A DNA stretch of 64,000 nt from Ramlibacter sp. (GTDB lineage: Bacteria; Pseudomonadota; Gammaproteobacteria; Burkholderiales; Burkholderiaceae_C), in assembly GCA_013815685.1 (NCBI GenBank), contig JACDFR010000009.1:27741-91740 (forward strand). Reading direction: 5' to 3'. The position numbers and the translations under genes are program-made. The notes under the pieces were generated by a model. The model was not told where the DNA came from, ran no database searches, and was given only the letters and a program-made list of their open reading frames with translations. Of this stretch, positions 52,162 through 61,463 are shown piece by piece. Positions within the stretch are counted from its first letter, which is position 1. Each line of letters opens with the position of its first letter.

Positions 52162-54975
52162 TCAATCCTCGCTCATGCTGGCCCGCAGCTGGTCGCGGTC
52201 GACGGGCTTGACGAGGTACGCGTCGAAGCCGGCAACCAGCGCCTCCTGTGCGTCGCGCTCGGTGCCGTAGCCCGACAGCGCGATCATCCGGCCGGCGTAA
52301 CCGGCAGCTCGAGCGTGGCGGGCAAACTCGAACCCCGTCAGGTCGGGCAAGCCGATGTCGACAATCGAAACCTCCGGCCTCTGCTTGAACAGTCGGCTGA
52401 GTCCCTCGATCCCGTCGACCGCCGTGGTTACGGTGTGGCCGTCGAGTTCGAGCCTGGCGCGCAGGGCCGACAGCACGTCCTCGTTGTCTTCGACCACGAG
52501 GACCTTGCGCCGCCGCAATACCGGCAGCATGTCGCCGTCCTCGGGGCGGTGAGGGGGCTGTACGGCCGGCAGGCGCACGGTGAATCGGCTGCCCTCCTGC
52601 GAGCTTTCCACGCCGACGCTGCCGCCGTGCAGCTCTACCAGCTTGCGCACGAGCGTCAGGCCGATGCCCAGGCTCCCCGCGCGGCGGTCGAGCGTGCGCT
52701 GGCCCTGCACGAACAGCCCGAAGATGTGCGGCAGCAGCGCAGCCGGGATGCCCATTCCCGCGTCCTGCACCTGGAGGAGGGCCGCCCCTTGCTCGACCCC
52801 GACAACGACCTTGATCGCCCGGCCCGCGGGCGTGTACTTCACTGCGTTGGTCAGCAGATGGGTGGCCACCTGCTCGATCCGCACGGCGTCGCCGTCGATC
52901 CAGGCATCCCTCAGGTCAAGCCGCAGCTCGTGGTCCTTGGCTTCTCCCGTCAGGGCCAGGGTTTCCTCGACCCGCCGGACGACGGCGGCGAGGTTGACCG
53001 GCTGGCGGGCCAGCAGGATCTTGCCGGCAATGACGCGGCCCACATCGAGCAGGTCATTCATCATGCGGGCGAGGTTGCGGGTTTGCCGGGCTATGATGGC
53101 CCGCGCCTCGACGCCGGTCGGGCCGCCGGGGTCGGCCACGTCGAGCACATCGATGGCGGCGGAGATGGCGCCCAGCGGGTTGCGCAACTCATGGCTGAGA
53201 ATGGTCAGGAACTCATCTTTCGCTCGGCTCGCATCCTCGGCATCGCGGTGCGCAGCCAGCGCGCGCTCGGCGAGCTGCGCGCGTTCGCGTTGCGCCTCTT
53301 TCCGGTCGGTCATGTCCACCGTCACTCCCGTCATCTGCGCGGCCCGGCCTTCGGCGTCGTAGTGCAGCATCACGCTGCTGGACAGCCAATGTGAGCCGCC
53401 ATCGCGCCGGCCCACGCAGTATTCGAATGTTTCGCGTTCGCGCCGCAAGGTGCATGCCCCGGCGAACTGCCTCTCGACGCGCTCCCGGTCGTCGGAATCG
53501 ATGCGGTCGAACCAGTCGCGCAGGCCGCCGTCGCCAAGCGCTTCCAGGGCGAACAGCTTGCACTGGCCGGGGCTCCAGACCAGCCGGTCGTTGGCGAACT
53601 GGTAGTGGAAGAACCCGATGCGGCCCGCCTCCTGGGCCAGCTCCATCAGGCGCTGGCTTTCGCGCAGCTGTTCATCGGCCGCGAGCAGCCGCTCCTCGGC
53701 TTGCTTGCGCTGGCTGATGTCGACCATCGCGCTGATCGCCCCGCGCGGGCGGCCTCCGGCATCCCGCAGCGGGGCCGGCGGCCCGGGCAGTGCGTTCATG
53801 GCTGCGTTGTGCCGAATGACGCCGCAGCTGGTGTCCTGCGCGAAGGCCATGCCGACGGGGCTGCTGTTGAACAGGGTCTCGAATTCGTGGGCCTGGGGTT
53901 CCAGCGTGCTGTGTGCGGCTGTATCTTCGAATCGGGCGCGAAGCAGCGCATCGCGCAGCATCGCCACTTCGGTAACCTGTATGCGGCCGCCGACACCTGC
54001 CGGGCCCCGGGTCGCCAGCTGGCGCAAGGGGCGGTCGATGCGGCGCGCCACCAGCAAGGCCAACAGCAAGCCCAGCAACAGGCTGCCGCCGCTGGTGGAC
54101 AGTGCGGCGACGATGGCCTTGCGGTGCGCGGTATCGATCGGGCCGGCGGGAAGCGCAACGCGAACCCGCCAGCCGGACTGCGGCACGGTCTGCCAGGCAG
54201 CATAGACGATGCGGCCGTCGACATCGCTCGAGCGGTGTACGCCCGAACTGCGGCCCTGCATGGAAGCCGCGGCGTCGCCGGGCAGTGCGGTGCCGGCGGG
54301 CGCGGCACCGCCCAGCGAATAGCTGATGAGGCGGTGCTGGCCGTCGAAAATTGCGGCATGCGCACCTCCCGGAACGCTGGCGGTGGAAACCAGCCGCTGC
54401 CATACGGCCTCACCCATGCGGGCACCCAGCACGTAGCGCAGGGTGCCTCCTTGCACGACCGGCAGAGCTACCGCGATGGCGCGGTGCCCGGCAGCCTCGT
54501 GGTCCGCCATGCCGGACACCGCCGCGCGCCCCGACCGCGCGACTTGCTGATGGAGTTCGTGCACGGGCCGGGCAGAGTCCTGCTTCGTCTGCTGTGGTCC
54601 GGTATCCAGCGCCAGGGCGCCGTCGCGGTCGAACAGGAAAATGCTGTCCCAGTCGCGGCGGGGGCGCCCGTGCAGCAGGCGGCCCAGGGCGGCGACCCTT
54701 CCCTGCTGGAACAGCTCGGATTGCGACAGCACCGCCAGCGCATCCAGCGAAGAAGCCAGTTCGCGTTCCACCGTTTGCGAAAGGGCCGTGGCCGAGCGCG
54801 CCAACTCTTCCTCGATACGAGCCTGCTCGTGCCGCACTTCCATGAAAATCTGCAAGCTCATGCTGGCTGCTATCGGCAGCGTCGCGAGCAACATCACCGC
54901 CACCAGGTACGTACGCAGCGACGCAGCGGGCCAGCAGCGCTCCAGCCAGTGCTTTAACGGTCGCGGGTATTGCAT
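52162..54975 (-). CDS. Hybrid sensor histidine kinase with periplasmic sensor, PAS, kinase and receiver domains
   Basis: A 937-residue membrane kinase. Helix 1 (about 20-42) and helix 2 (about 290-312) bracket a Cache-like sensor (DSIFLFDRDGALALDTGPQQ and following). A degenerate PAS and a full PAS/PAC follow (QFANDRLVWSPGQCKLFALE to GVTVDMTDRKEAQRER). The HisKA His is in FLTILSHELRNPLGAISAAI; the ATPase boxes are HLLTNAVKYTPAG, VQDAGMGIP and GIGLTLVRKLVELHGG. The C-terminal receiver has Asp in VSIVDIGLPDLTG. The upstream gene on the other strand is rpoN. Confidence 0.94.
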   Translation of the reverse strand: MQYPRPLKHWLERCWPAASLRTYLVAVMLLATLPIAASMSLQIFMEVRHEQARIEEELARSATALSQTVERELASSLDALAVLSQSELFQQGRVAALGRLLHGRPRRDWDSIFLFDRDGALALDTGPQQTKQDSARPVHELHQQVARSGRAAVSGMADHEAAGHRAIAVALPVVQGGTLRYVLGARMGEAVWQRLVSTASVPGGAHAAIFDGQHRLISYSLGGAAPAGTALPGDAAASMQGRSSGVHRSSDVDGRIVYAAWQTVPQSGWRVRVALPAGPIDTAHRKAIVAALSTSGGSLLLGLLLALLVARRIDRPLRQLATRGPAGVGGRIQVTEVAMLRDALLRARFEDTAAHSTLEPQAHEFETLFNSSPVGMAFAQDTSCGVIRHNAAMNALPGPPAPLRDAGGRPRGAISAMVDISQRKQAEERLLAADEQLRESQRLMELAQEAGRIGFFHYQFANDRLVWSPGQCKLFALEALGDGGLRDWFDRIDSDDRERVERQFAGACTLRRERETFEYCVGRRDGGSHWLSSSVMLHYDAEGRAAQMTGVTVDMTDRKEAQRERAQLAERALAAHRDAEDASRAKDEFLTILSHELRNPLGAISAAIDVLDVADPGGPTGVEARAIIARQTRNLARMMNDLLDVGRVIAGKILLARQPVNLAAVVRRVEETLALTGEAKDHELRLDLRDAWIDGDAVRIEQVATHLLTNAVKYTPAGRAIKVVVGVEQGAALLQVQDAGMGIPAALLPHIFGLFVQGQRTLDRRAGSLGIGLTLVRKLVELHGGSVGVESSQEGSRFTVRLPAVQPPHRPEDGDMLPVLRRRKVLVVEDNEDVLSALRARLELDGHTVTTAVDGIEGLSRLFKQRPEVSIVDIGLPDLTGFEFARHARAAGYAGRMIALSGYGTERDAQEALVAGFDAYLVKPVDRDQLRASMSED

Positions 54976-55296
54976 TTCTGTGGGTTTTCAATAGCCGAGC
55001 GTAACCCCGGGCGCGCCAAAATGCCGGGTGGAGCCGGAACAGCGCCGTCTGTTTGCGGCAATTCGTACACGGTCGAGAGGGCTCGCGCATTTGCGAGGCA
55101 TCTGACACGGTGCCATCAAAAGCTCAGCAGGCGCAATGCTCAACCTTTTGCGCAGTCAAGGCAGGGCAGACGTTACGACACGCTTCAGTAGTCACAGCCC
55201 GGCACTGGCGCAACGATGCGGCACGGTCATTGCAGCGCATCATCTTCTATTCGCCAAGCAGCCGCAACGGCGGCAACAAATCCGGGGATCCTACTG
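54976..55296. other. Divergent intergenic region between the hybrid kinase and rpoN
   Basis: 321 bases with no convincing gene. It should hold both divergent promoters. I find no -24/-12 element here, so rpoN and the kinase are not obviously autoregulated by sigma-54. No terminator, repeat or palindrome stands out. Confidence 0.5.
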
Positions 55297-56697
55297 ATGA
55301 GTTCACTCAGACTGCATGCGACAACGACGCTGCAATCCACGCTGTCGCCACGGTTGCAGCGCGCCGTTCGCCTGTTGCAGCTGTCGTCGCAGGATTTCGC
55401 GCAGGAGCTGCGCGATGTGCTGGACAGCAATCCTTTCCTGGAGCAAGAGGAGCCCGTACCCACCGAGGAAGCCGAGCCGGACGCACCGGCCGAGCCGGCG
55501 ATGGCCGAGCCTGGAGAGGGTTGGGGAGTCGATGGCACCGGCCGCATGCGGCAGGGCGCCGGCGGCGCCGGCGATTTCGATACGCTCGTGGCGGCAACCT
55601 CGCTGACGGCCCACCTGCTCGGGCAGCTGAACGTGATGCCCTTGCCCGAGCGCGACCGGGCGCTGGCGGCAGCCGTGGTGGAGTCGCTCGACGACGACGG
55701 GTACCTGCGCGGGCCGCTCGAGGAAGTGGCCCTGGTGCTGGCCTTGTCGCCCGCACCCGATCCCGATGAATTGTCCATCGCGCTGCGCCGCGTGCAGGCG
55801 CTGGACCCGGCCGGGGTCGCCGCGCGCAGCGCCCGCGAATGCCTTCAATTGCAGCTGCCGGCCGTCGCCGACCCGGGGGCCAGGGCGCTCGCGGCCGAGA
55901 TCCTGCGCGACCATCTGGAAGCGCTCGCCGGGCGCGACATGAGGGTCCTGGCCCGGCGGTTGGGCGCCGACCAGGTCGCGGTGGAGGCCGCTTGCGCCGC
56001 CATACGCCGGCTCGATCCGCACCCCGGCTGGCGCTTTTCGCAGGCGGCCGTCCAGTACGTGACGCCCGATGTCATCGTCAGGAAAATTCGCGGGCTCTGG
56101 ACGGCGACGCTGAACGAATCGGTGATCCCGCGCTTGCGCTTGAACCGCAGCTACGTGGAGCTGTTCCGGCAGCACCGCAACGCCCAGCATGCGGAACTCG
56201 GCGCGCATTTGCAGGAAGCGAAGTGGGCGGTGCGCAACGTGGAGCAGCGCTTTTCGACCATCCTGAGCGTGGCCCAGGCGATCCTCAAGCGCCAGCAGCA
56301 TTTCCTGGCTTACGGGCCGATGGCGATGAAGCCCCTGGCGCTGCGCGAAATAGCGCAGGAAGTGGGCGTCCACGAATCCACTGTTTCGCGCGTTACCAAC
56401 AACAAGTACATGGCGACGCCTTGCGGTGTGTTCGAGTTGAAGTACTTCTTCTCGCGCGGGCTGGCGACGGCAGCCGGCGGCGAATGCTCGCCCACGGCCA
56501 TCCGGGGGCTGATCCAGGAAATGGTCGCTGCCGAGGCCTCGAGCCAGCCGCTCTCCGATGTGGAGATCGCCCGCGAACTCGACAGCCAGGGGCTCAAGGT
56601 CGCCCGCCGAACGGTGACGAAATACCGCCAACTGCTGCGCATCGAGCCTTCCGAGCGCCGTCGTGGGCGCTTGGTCGGCCTGTCCGCGTCAGCCTGA
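55297..56697 (+). CDS. rpoN: RNA polymerase sigma-54 factor (probable paralogue)
   Basis: A 466-residue RpoN from ATG 55297. The Gln-rich region I is SLRLHATTTLQSTLSPRLQR and LQLSSQDFAQELRDVLDSNP; the acidic region II follows. The core-binding region is LDDDGYLRGPLEEVALVLAL, the HTH is IAQEVGVHESTVSRVTNNKY, and the RpoN box is ARRTVTKYRQ (consensus ARRTVAKYRE). It is not in the usual lptB-rpoN-hpf context but next to a sensor/NtrC pair, which suggests a second, dedicated copy. A GGGG stretch precedes the ATG. Confidence 0.94.
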   Translation: MSSLRLHATTTLQSTLSPRLQRAVRLLQLSSQDFAQELRDVLDSNPFLEQEEPVPTEEAEPDAPAEPAMAEPGEGWGVDGTGRMRQGAGGAGDFDTLVAATSLTAHLLGQLNVMPLPERDRALAAAVVESLDDDGYLRGPLEEVALVLALSPAPDPDELSIALRRVQALDPAGVAARSARECLQLQLPAVADPGARALAAEILRDHLEALAGRDMRVLARRLGADQVAVEAACAAIRRLDPHPGWRFSQAAVQYVTPDVIVRKIRGLWTATLNESVIPRLRLNRSYVELFRQHRNAQHAELGAHLQEAKWAVRNVEQRFSTILSVAQAILKRQQHFLAYGPMAMKPLALREIAQEVGVHESTVSRVTNNKYMATPCGVFELKYFFSRGLATAAGGECSPTAIRGLIQEMVAAEASSQPLSDVEIARELDSQGLKVARRTVTKYRQLLRIEPSERRRGRLVGLSASA

Positions 56698-56751
56698 TCT
56701 GGGCCGGTCATTCTCGCTGGAGTAGTATTTTTTCTGCTCTAGACTCGGGCA

Positions 56752-58158
56752 ATGAAGCCCGACACTGCTGCCGCGATTGCGACGCCCGCCGAGGCCCAGT
56801 GGGTCGAGGCCGAGCTGGTGCGCAACCTGATGCGCACCGTGCGCAACACCCAGATCACGGGTGCGCTGCTGATTCCTGTCTTCCTCGGTGTGGTGTGGAG
56901 CGACATCGCCACAGGCGCATTGCTTGTCTGGAGCATGGCGGCCGTGACCATTGCCGTCACCCGTTTCTGGATCATCCGAAAGTACGTGCGCGAGGTAATG
57001 GGCGCGGGGACTGCGGAATTACTCGCCTTCTTTGCCCGCTACCGCGTGCTGTGGCCCGTGAGCGCACTGGTATGGGGCCTGTCCACGCTCCTGTACTTCG
57101 ACCGGTCTTCGCTGGCCGATCAGTTCATCTGCTGGCTCATCATGGCCGGGCTGGCGATGTATTCGATCAATGCGCTTTCCAGCCACCTGCGCACGCTGTG
57201 CGCCTACCTGGACACGCTGGCCGTCGCGGCACTGGCCGTGATGCTGTGGCGCATCGGCGTGGAGCTGCAATTTCGCGGCCCCTACTACCATTACTGGGTC
57301 ATCCTGCTACTGATCATCTTCTGGCTGGTGCTGCGCCGCGCGGGCGGGCGCCTGCACGGCACCCACCGCAGGAATTTCGAGCTGCAATACCGCAACAACC
57401 AGCTGATCGAGTCGCTCACCCGGCAGACCCAGGCCGCGCTGGACGCGGTGGAGATCAAGAACCGGTTCCTCGCCAGCGCGGCCCATGACATCCGCCAGCC
57501 GGTGCATGCGCTCGGGCTGTACGCTGACTGGCTGGGCAGCGAGCCGGAGCTTGTGCACGAGATCGCCCCGAAGATCGTCGAGTCGACCAAGGCAGTGAAC
57601 GCATTGTTCGATTCGCTGTTCGACCTGGTGCGGCTGGACTCCGGCAAGATCAAGCTGGACATCGAGCCGGTGGACTTGCTCAAACTGCTGCACGACCTGG
57701 AACTGCAGTACCGTCCGCTCGCCCAGGCGAAGGGCCTGCAGTTCCGCGTGCACGTGACACCGGGAACGGCCATTTCCGATCCGATTCTGCTGCGGCGCAT
57801 CGTCGGAAACCTGATTTCCAACGCGGTGAAATACACCGGGCGCGGCGGCGTGCTGGTGGCCTCGCGGCGCGCGCGCGGCGGGGCGCGCTGCATCGAAGTT
57901 TGGGATACCGGCCTGGGCATCGCCCCCGTGCACCAGCGGGAGATTTTCCGCGAGTTCTACAAGGTGCCCAGCCACGCCGGCACCGAGGACGGCTTCGGGT
58001 TGGGGTTGTACATTGTCGCGCGGCTCGCCACGATCCTGGGCCATCCGTTGAGCCTGCGCTCGCGGCCCGGCCGCGGCACCGTGTTCCGCCTGGCGCTCAA
58101 GCCGACGAATGTGCGCGACGCGGCCAACCGCGCGGCCGCCTCCGTACTCAGCTCGTGA
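56752..58158 (+). CDS. Sensor histidine kinase with N-terminal multi-helix domain
   Basis: A 468-residue kinase. About six membrane helices (residues 35-200, e.g. GALLIPVFLGVVWSDIATGA and YYHYWVILLLIIFWLVLRRA) form the sensor. The HisKA His is in FLASAAHDIRQPVHALGLYA. ATPase motifs are IVGNLISNAVKYTGRGG, VWDTGLGIAP and FGLGLYIVARLATILGHPL. The HDIRQP variant is shared with kinases that pair with NarL-type regulators. Its 3' end overlaps by 11 bases the convergent LuxR-type regulator, the probable partner. Confidence 0.93.
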   Translation: MKPDTAAAIATPAEAQWVEAELVRNLMRTVRNTQITGALLIPVFLGVVWSDIATGALLVWSMAAVTIAVTRFWIIRKYVREVMGAGTAELLAFFARYRVLWPVSALVWGLSTLLYFDRSSLADQFICWLIMAGLAMYSINALSSHLRTLCAYLDTLAVAALAVMLWRIGVELQFRGPYYHYWVILLLIIFWLVLRRAGGRLHGTHRRNFELQYRNNQLIESLTRQTQAALDAVEIKNRFLASAAHDIRQPVHALGLYADWLGSEPELVHEIAPKIVESTKAVNALFDSLFDLVRLDSGKIKLDIEPVDLLKLLHDLELQYRPLAQAKGLQFRVHVTPGTAISDPILLRRIVGNLISNAVKYTGRGGVLVASRRARGGARCIEVWDTGLGIAPVHQREIFREFYKVPSHAGTEDGFGLGLYIVARLATILGHPLSLRSRPGRGTVFRLALKPTNVRDAANRAAASVLSS

Positions 58159-58771
58159 GCATGCCGTGAGTGCGGGCGTAGTGGATGGTCTGGGTACGGC
58201 TCTTCACGCCCAGGCGGCGGAACAGTCGCCACAAGTGGACCTTGACCGTGTGCTCGCTGATGCCCAGTTCGTCGGCGATCTCGCGGTTGGACAGGCCTCG
58301 ATCGAGCATCACGATCAACTGCTTCTGGCGCTTGGACAGCTTGTTGTCGGTGGGCGATAGCTCCTCGAAGCCGCCGTCGGCGTTGAGCAGGGCCCGCAGC
58401 GCGTTGCCGATTTCCTGGGCGCCCGAGGATTTTTCGATGTAGATATCGGCGCCGGCCTCGATACAGCCTTCCTCGGCGTCCGACGCGGGCGAGGCCGACA
58501 GCACGGCCAGGGGCGTTTCGGCGAAACGCTTCTTCAGCTCGTGGATGCCCGACGTTCCCGTGGTGTCGGGCAGCTTCAGGTCGAGGCAGATCAGGTCCGG
58601 CGTGCCGTGCTGCTTGACGGCCGACTCCATGCCGCCCATGCGATCGAGTTCGATCACGTTCGCACCGGGACGCAGCCGGCGCAGGAGCATGACCACGGCC
58701 TCGCGCATCAGGGGATGGTCATCGATAACGTACAGCGTGACGGGCTTGGGAGTTTTGGTTTCAAGTGACAT
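58148..58771 (-). CDS. NarL/FixJ-family response regulator
   Basis: A 207-residue regulator. The receiver domain shows DDHPLMREAV, Asp64 in LICLDLKLPDTTG and Lys in IYIEKSSGAQE. The LuxR-type HTH is KLSKRQKQLIVMLDRGLSNR and ELGISEHTVKVHLWRLFRRL. It is transcribed toward the sensor kinase at 56752-58158, and the two genes overlap tail to tail. Regulated genes are unknown. Confidence 0.94.
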   Translation of the reverse strand: MSLETKTPKPVTLYVIDDHPLMREAVVMLLRRLRPGANVIELDRMGGMESAVKQHGTPDLICLDLKLPDTTGTSGIHELKKRFAETPLAVLSASPASDAEEGCIEAGADIYIEKSSGAQEIGNALRALLNADGGFEELSPTDNKLSKRQKQLIVMLDRGLSNREIADELGISEHTVKVHLWRLFRRLGVKSRTQTIHYARTHGMLTS

Positions 58772-58819
58772 ACAACTAAGAATAACTCCGAATGGGCGGC
58801 CGCGGAAGCAGGCTTGCTA

Positions 58820-60121
58820 TTAGCATGCCATCCACGCCGCCGCCAGCGCGGCCATGGCCGACTCGAGCTCGGCCGGTGCCACGCCCGGCCCCGGCTGTAG
58901 CGCGTCCGGCATCCCCCCCAATCCGCCCTGCTTGAGCTGGGAGATGGTTTGTCCCGCTTCCTGGGGCGATTGGAAGCCCTTGCTCTGCGCCAGCAAGCGG
59001 CCGGCCGCATCGATCAGCTTGAAGTAATGCAGGCCGTCCGCCTCACGGTACTGCTTGAAAGAAGGCAGCGCAGCCTTGGCGCTTTTTTGCTTCACGCTCG
59101 ACCCGCTTGGCGCGCCCAGGTTGCGCAGGCCGACCGCATGCCTCAGCCGGGCCATGAAAGGCGTGGCAATGGCGCGGGCCTTGTCGGCGCCGGCGCGCAG
59201 GATCTGCTCGAGCTGCGCGGGATCGCCGATCAGCGCATCGTGGCGCCCTCGCAAGGGCGCGATCTCGCGATCGATCCGCTCGAACAGCAGCTGCTTGGCG
59301 TCGCCCCAGGCAATGCCGTCGGCGTACGCCTTGCGCATCTGCCGAGTTTCTTCGGGCGTGGCGAAGGCTTCGTAGATCTGGAACAGGGCGGAACCCTCGA
59401 CCGGCTTGGGCTCGCCGGGCGCCCGTGAATCGGTGACGATTCCGGCGATCTGCCTTCTCATCTGCTCAGGCGGCGCGAACAGGGCAATGACGTTGTCGTA
59501 GCTCTTGCTCATCTTGCGGCCATCCAGGCCGGGCAACATGGCCACCGAATCGCTGACGAATGCTTCCGGCAGCACGAAATGCTCGCCATAGAGATGGTTG
59601 AAGCTTTGCGCCATGTCGCGCGCCATTTCGATGTGCTGAATCTGGTCGCGGCCCACGGGAATCTTGCGCCCGTTGAAAAGCAGAATGTCGGCACCCATCA
59701 GCACCGGGTACATGAACAGTCCCGCCGTGACGTCGGCGTCGTGGTCGTTGCCGGCGGCGGTGTTCTTGTCGACCGACGCCTTGTAGGCATGGGCGCGATT
59801 GAGCAGGCCCTTTCCGGTGACGCAGGTGAGCAGCCAAGTCAGCTCGGTGATTTCCGGAATGTCGGACTGGCGGTAGAAGAACACCTGCTCGGGGTCGAGC
59901 CCCGCGGCAAGCCAGCAGGCAGCGATCTCCAGCGTGGAGCGCTGGATGCGGGCGGGCTCGTCGCACTTGATCAGGGCGTGGTAGTCGGCCAGGAAATAGA
60001 AATTCTGGGCCCCCGGATCACGGCTGGCCTGCACCGAAGGCCGGATGGCGCCAACGTAGTTGCCCAGATGGGGCGTGCCGGTGGTCGTGATGCCGGCGAG
60101 GAAACGGATGGGAGCGGTCAT
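58820..60121 (-). CDS. trpS: Tryptophanyl-tRNA synthetase
   Basis: A 433-residue class I synthetase. The HIGH-type motif is TTGTPHLGNYVGAI (residues 12-25), KMSKS is in DGRKMSKSYDNVI, and HDADVTAGLFMYPVLMGADI is the Trp-binding region. It carries a C-terminal extension of about 90 residues after LRHAVGLRNLG, common in beta-proteobacteria. It is followed by nothing within 48 bases and coupled to the upstream M50 gene, 3 bases apart. Confidence 0.97.
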   Translation of the reverse strand: MTAPIRFLAGITTTGTPHLGNYVGAIRPSVQASRDPGAQNFYFLADYHALIKCDEPARIQRSTLEIAACWLAAGLDPEQVFFYRQSDIPEITELTWLLTCVTGKGLLNRAHAYKASVDKNTAAGNDHDADVTAGLFMYPVLMGADILLFNGRKIPVGRDQIQHIEMARDMAQSFNHLYGEHFVLPEAFVSDSVAMLPGLDGRKMSKSYDNVIALFAPPEQMRRQIAGIVTDSRAPGEPKPVEGSALFQIYEAFATPEETRQMRKAYADGIAWGDAKQLLFERIDREIAPLRGRHDALIGDPAQLEQILRAGADKARAIATPFMARLRHAVGLRNLGAPSGSSVKQKSAKAALPSFKQYREADGLHYFKLIDAAGRLLAQSKGFQSPQEAGQTISQLKQGGLGGMPDALQPGPGVAPAELESAMAALAAAWMAC

Positions 60122-60124
60122 GGC

Positions 60125-60793
60125 CTAGAGAAACAGGGAGGTCAATGGCGTGAGCAGGAAATCGAGCGAAACATAGCCGATCGACATCAGCGGGCGCAGC
60201 CAGTAGGTTCCGACGACGCCGACCAGCACCAGTCCCAGCACGATGAAGAAGCCCCACGGCTCGATGCGGCTGAACGAATAGGCGAGGCGCCGCGGCAGCA
60301 GCCCCACCAGCACCCGCCCGCCGTCCAGCGGCGGGAGCGGGAACAGGTTGAAGGCCCACATGACCAGGTTCACCAGGACGCCGGCCTTGCACATCTCCAG
60401 GAAAAAACGTTCGTTGATGTCGGTGCCCACGAGGACCGTGAACGCGATCGCCCAGAGGATGGCCTGGATGAAGTTGGAGGCCGGCCCCGCCAGCGCGACC
60501 CACACCATGTCGCGCTTGGGCCGGCGAAGCTGGCCGAAATTCACCGGCACCGGCTTGGCATATCCGAAGAGAAATGCTCCCGACGTCGCGAAGTACAGCA
60601 TCAGCGGCATCACGATGGTGCCCAGGGGATCGATGTGCCTGATCGGGTTGAGGGTGACCCGGCCCATCATGTAGGCCGTGTCGTCGCCCAGTGCCCGCGC
60701 CACGTAGCCGTGCGCCGCCTCATGGATGGTGATGGCGAACAGCACCGGCAATGCGTAGATGAGGACGGTTTGAATGAGGTTGTTGATATCCAC
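60125..60793 (-). CDS. Site-2 protease family M50 metalloprotease
   Basis: A 222-residue integral membrane protease. The zinc motif HEAAH is at residues 24-28 (FAITIHEAAHGYVARALG), and the third ligand is in NLFPLPPLDGGRVLVGLLP. Four or more helices are predicted, without a PDZ domain, like the short bacterial S2P group. It may cleave membrane-bound regulators or signal peptide remnants. It is in an operon-like string with trpS and the Sua5-like gene. Confidence 0.93.
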   Translation of the reverse strand: MDINNLIQTVLIYALPVLFAITIHEAAHGYVARALGDDTAYMMGRVTLNPIRHIDPLGTIVMPLMLYFATSGAFLFGYAKPVPVNFGQLRRPKRDMVWVALAGPASNFIQAILWAIAFTVLVGTDINERFFLEMCKAGVLVNLVMWAFNLFPLPPLDGGRVLVGLLPRRLAYSFSRIEPWGFFIVLGLVLVGVVGTYWLRPLMSIGYVSLDFLLTPLTSLFL

Positions 60794-60821
60794 CCGGTGG
60801 ATTGTGTCAGACGCGCCCGCG

Positions 60822-61457
60822 CTACAGGCCCAGGGCGGCGATGTCGCCGCGCCCTTCGCGCACCACCAGTGCTTCGCCGCCGGTGCCCATGGGCGTCAGG
60901 TCTATGACGGTGGTGGGCTGCGACGGGCACGCGCCGGCATCGATCACGCCGGCCAGCTGGTGCTCGAAGCGCTCGCGGATCTCGTGCGCGTCGTTGATCG
61001 ATTCGGTCTCGCGCGGCGCCATCAGCGTGGTCGCCAGAAGCGGCGCGCCGTGCATCGCCAGCAGCTCCTGCAAGACGCGATGGCCCGGCACGCGCAGGCC
61101 GATGGTCTTGCGCTGCGGATGGCTGACGCGGCGGGGCACTTCGCGCGTGGCTTCCAGGATGAAGGTGTAGGCGCCGGGCGTGGCGGATTTCAGCAGCCGG
61201 TACTGGCGGTTGTCCACCCGCGCGTAGTTGGCCAGTTCGCTCAGGTCGCGGCACAGCAAGGTGAGGTGGTGCTTGTCGTCCACGCCCCGGATCTGGCGCA
61301 GGCGGTCGGCGGCCGTCTTGTCGTCCAGGTGGCAGGCCAGCGCATAGCTGGAATCGGTCGGCACCGCGAGCACGCCGCCGCGCTCGAGCAGCGCCACGGC
61401 CTGCTTGAGCAGCCGGGGCTGCGGGTTGTCCGGGTGGACTTCGAAATATTGGGCCAT
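60822..61457 (-). CDS. Sua5/YciO/YrdC-family protein (L-threonylcarbamoyladenylate synthase-like)
   Basis: A 211-residue protein. The family core includes AVALLERGGVLAVPTDSSYA, ADRLRQIRGVDDKHHLTLLC, YRLLKSATPGAYTFILEAT and RRVSHPQRKTIGLRVP. The subgroup is closer to YciO than to TsaC, judged from KHHLTLLCRDLSEL. It would act in tRNA t6A synthesis or a related carbamoyl transfer. It starts 6 bases after the EamA gene stop. Confidence 0.9.
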   Translation of the reverse strand: MAQYFEVHPDNPQPRLLKQAVALLERGGVLAVPTDSSYALACHLDDKTAADRLRQIRGVDDKHHLTLLCRDLSELANYARVDNRQYRLLKSATPGAYTFILEATREVPRRVSHPQRKTIGLRVPGHRVLQELLAMHGAPLLATTLMAPRETESINDAHEIRERFEHQLAGVIDAGACPSQPTTVIDLTPMGTGGEALVVREGRGDIAALGL

Positions 61458-61463
61458 GGCTCC

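Noticed and set aside
53605..54957. A 450-codon frame opposite the hybrid kinase
   Set aside because: No recognisable features, and the kinase frame is continuous with all expected domains.
55140..55260. TGGCGCA...TGC as a sigma-54 promoter for rpoN
   Set aside because: Spacing between GG and GC is one base short of the required 10, so it should be inactive.
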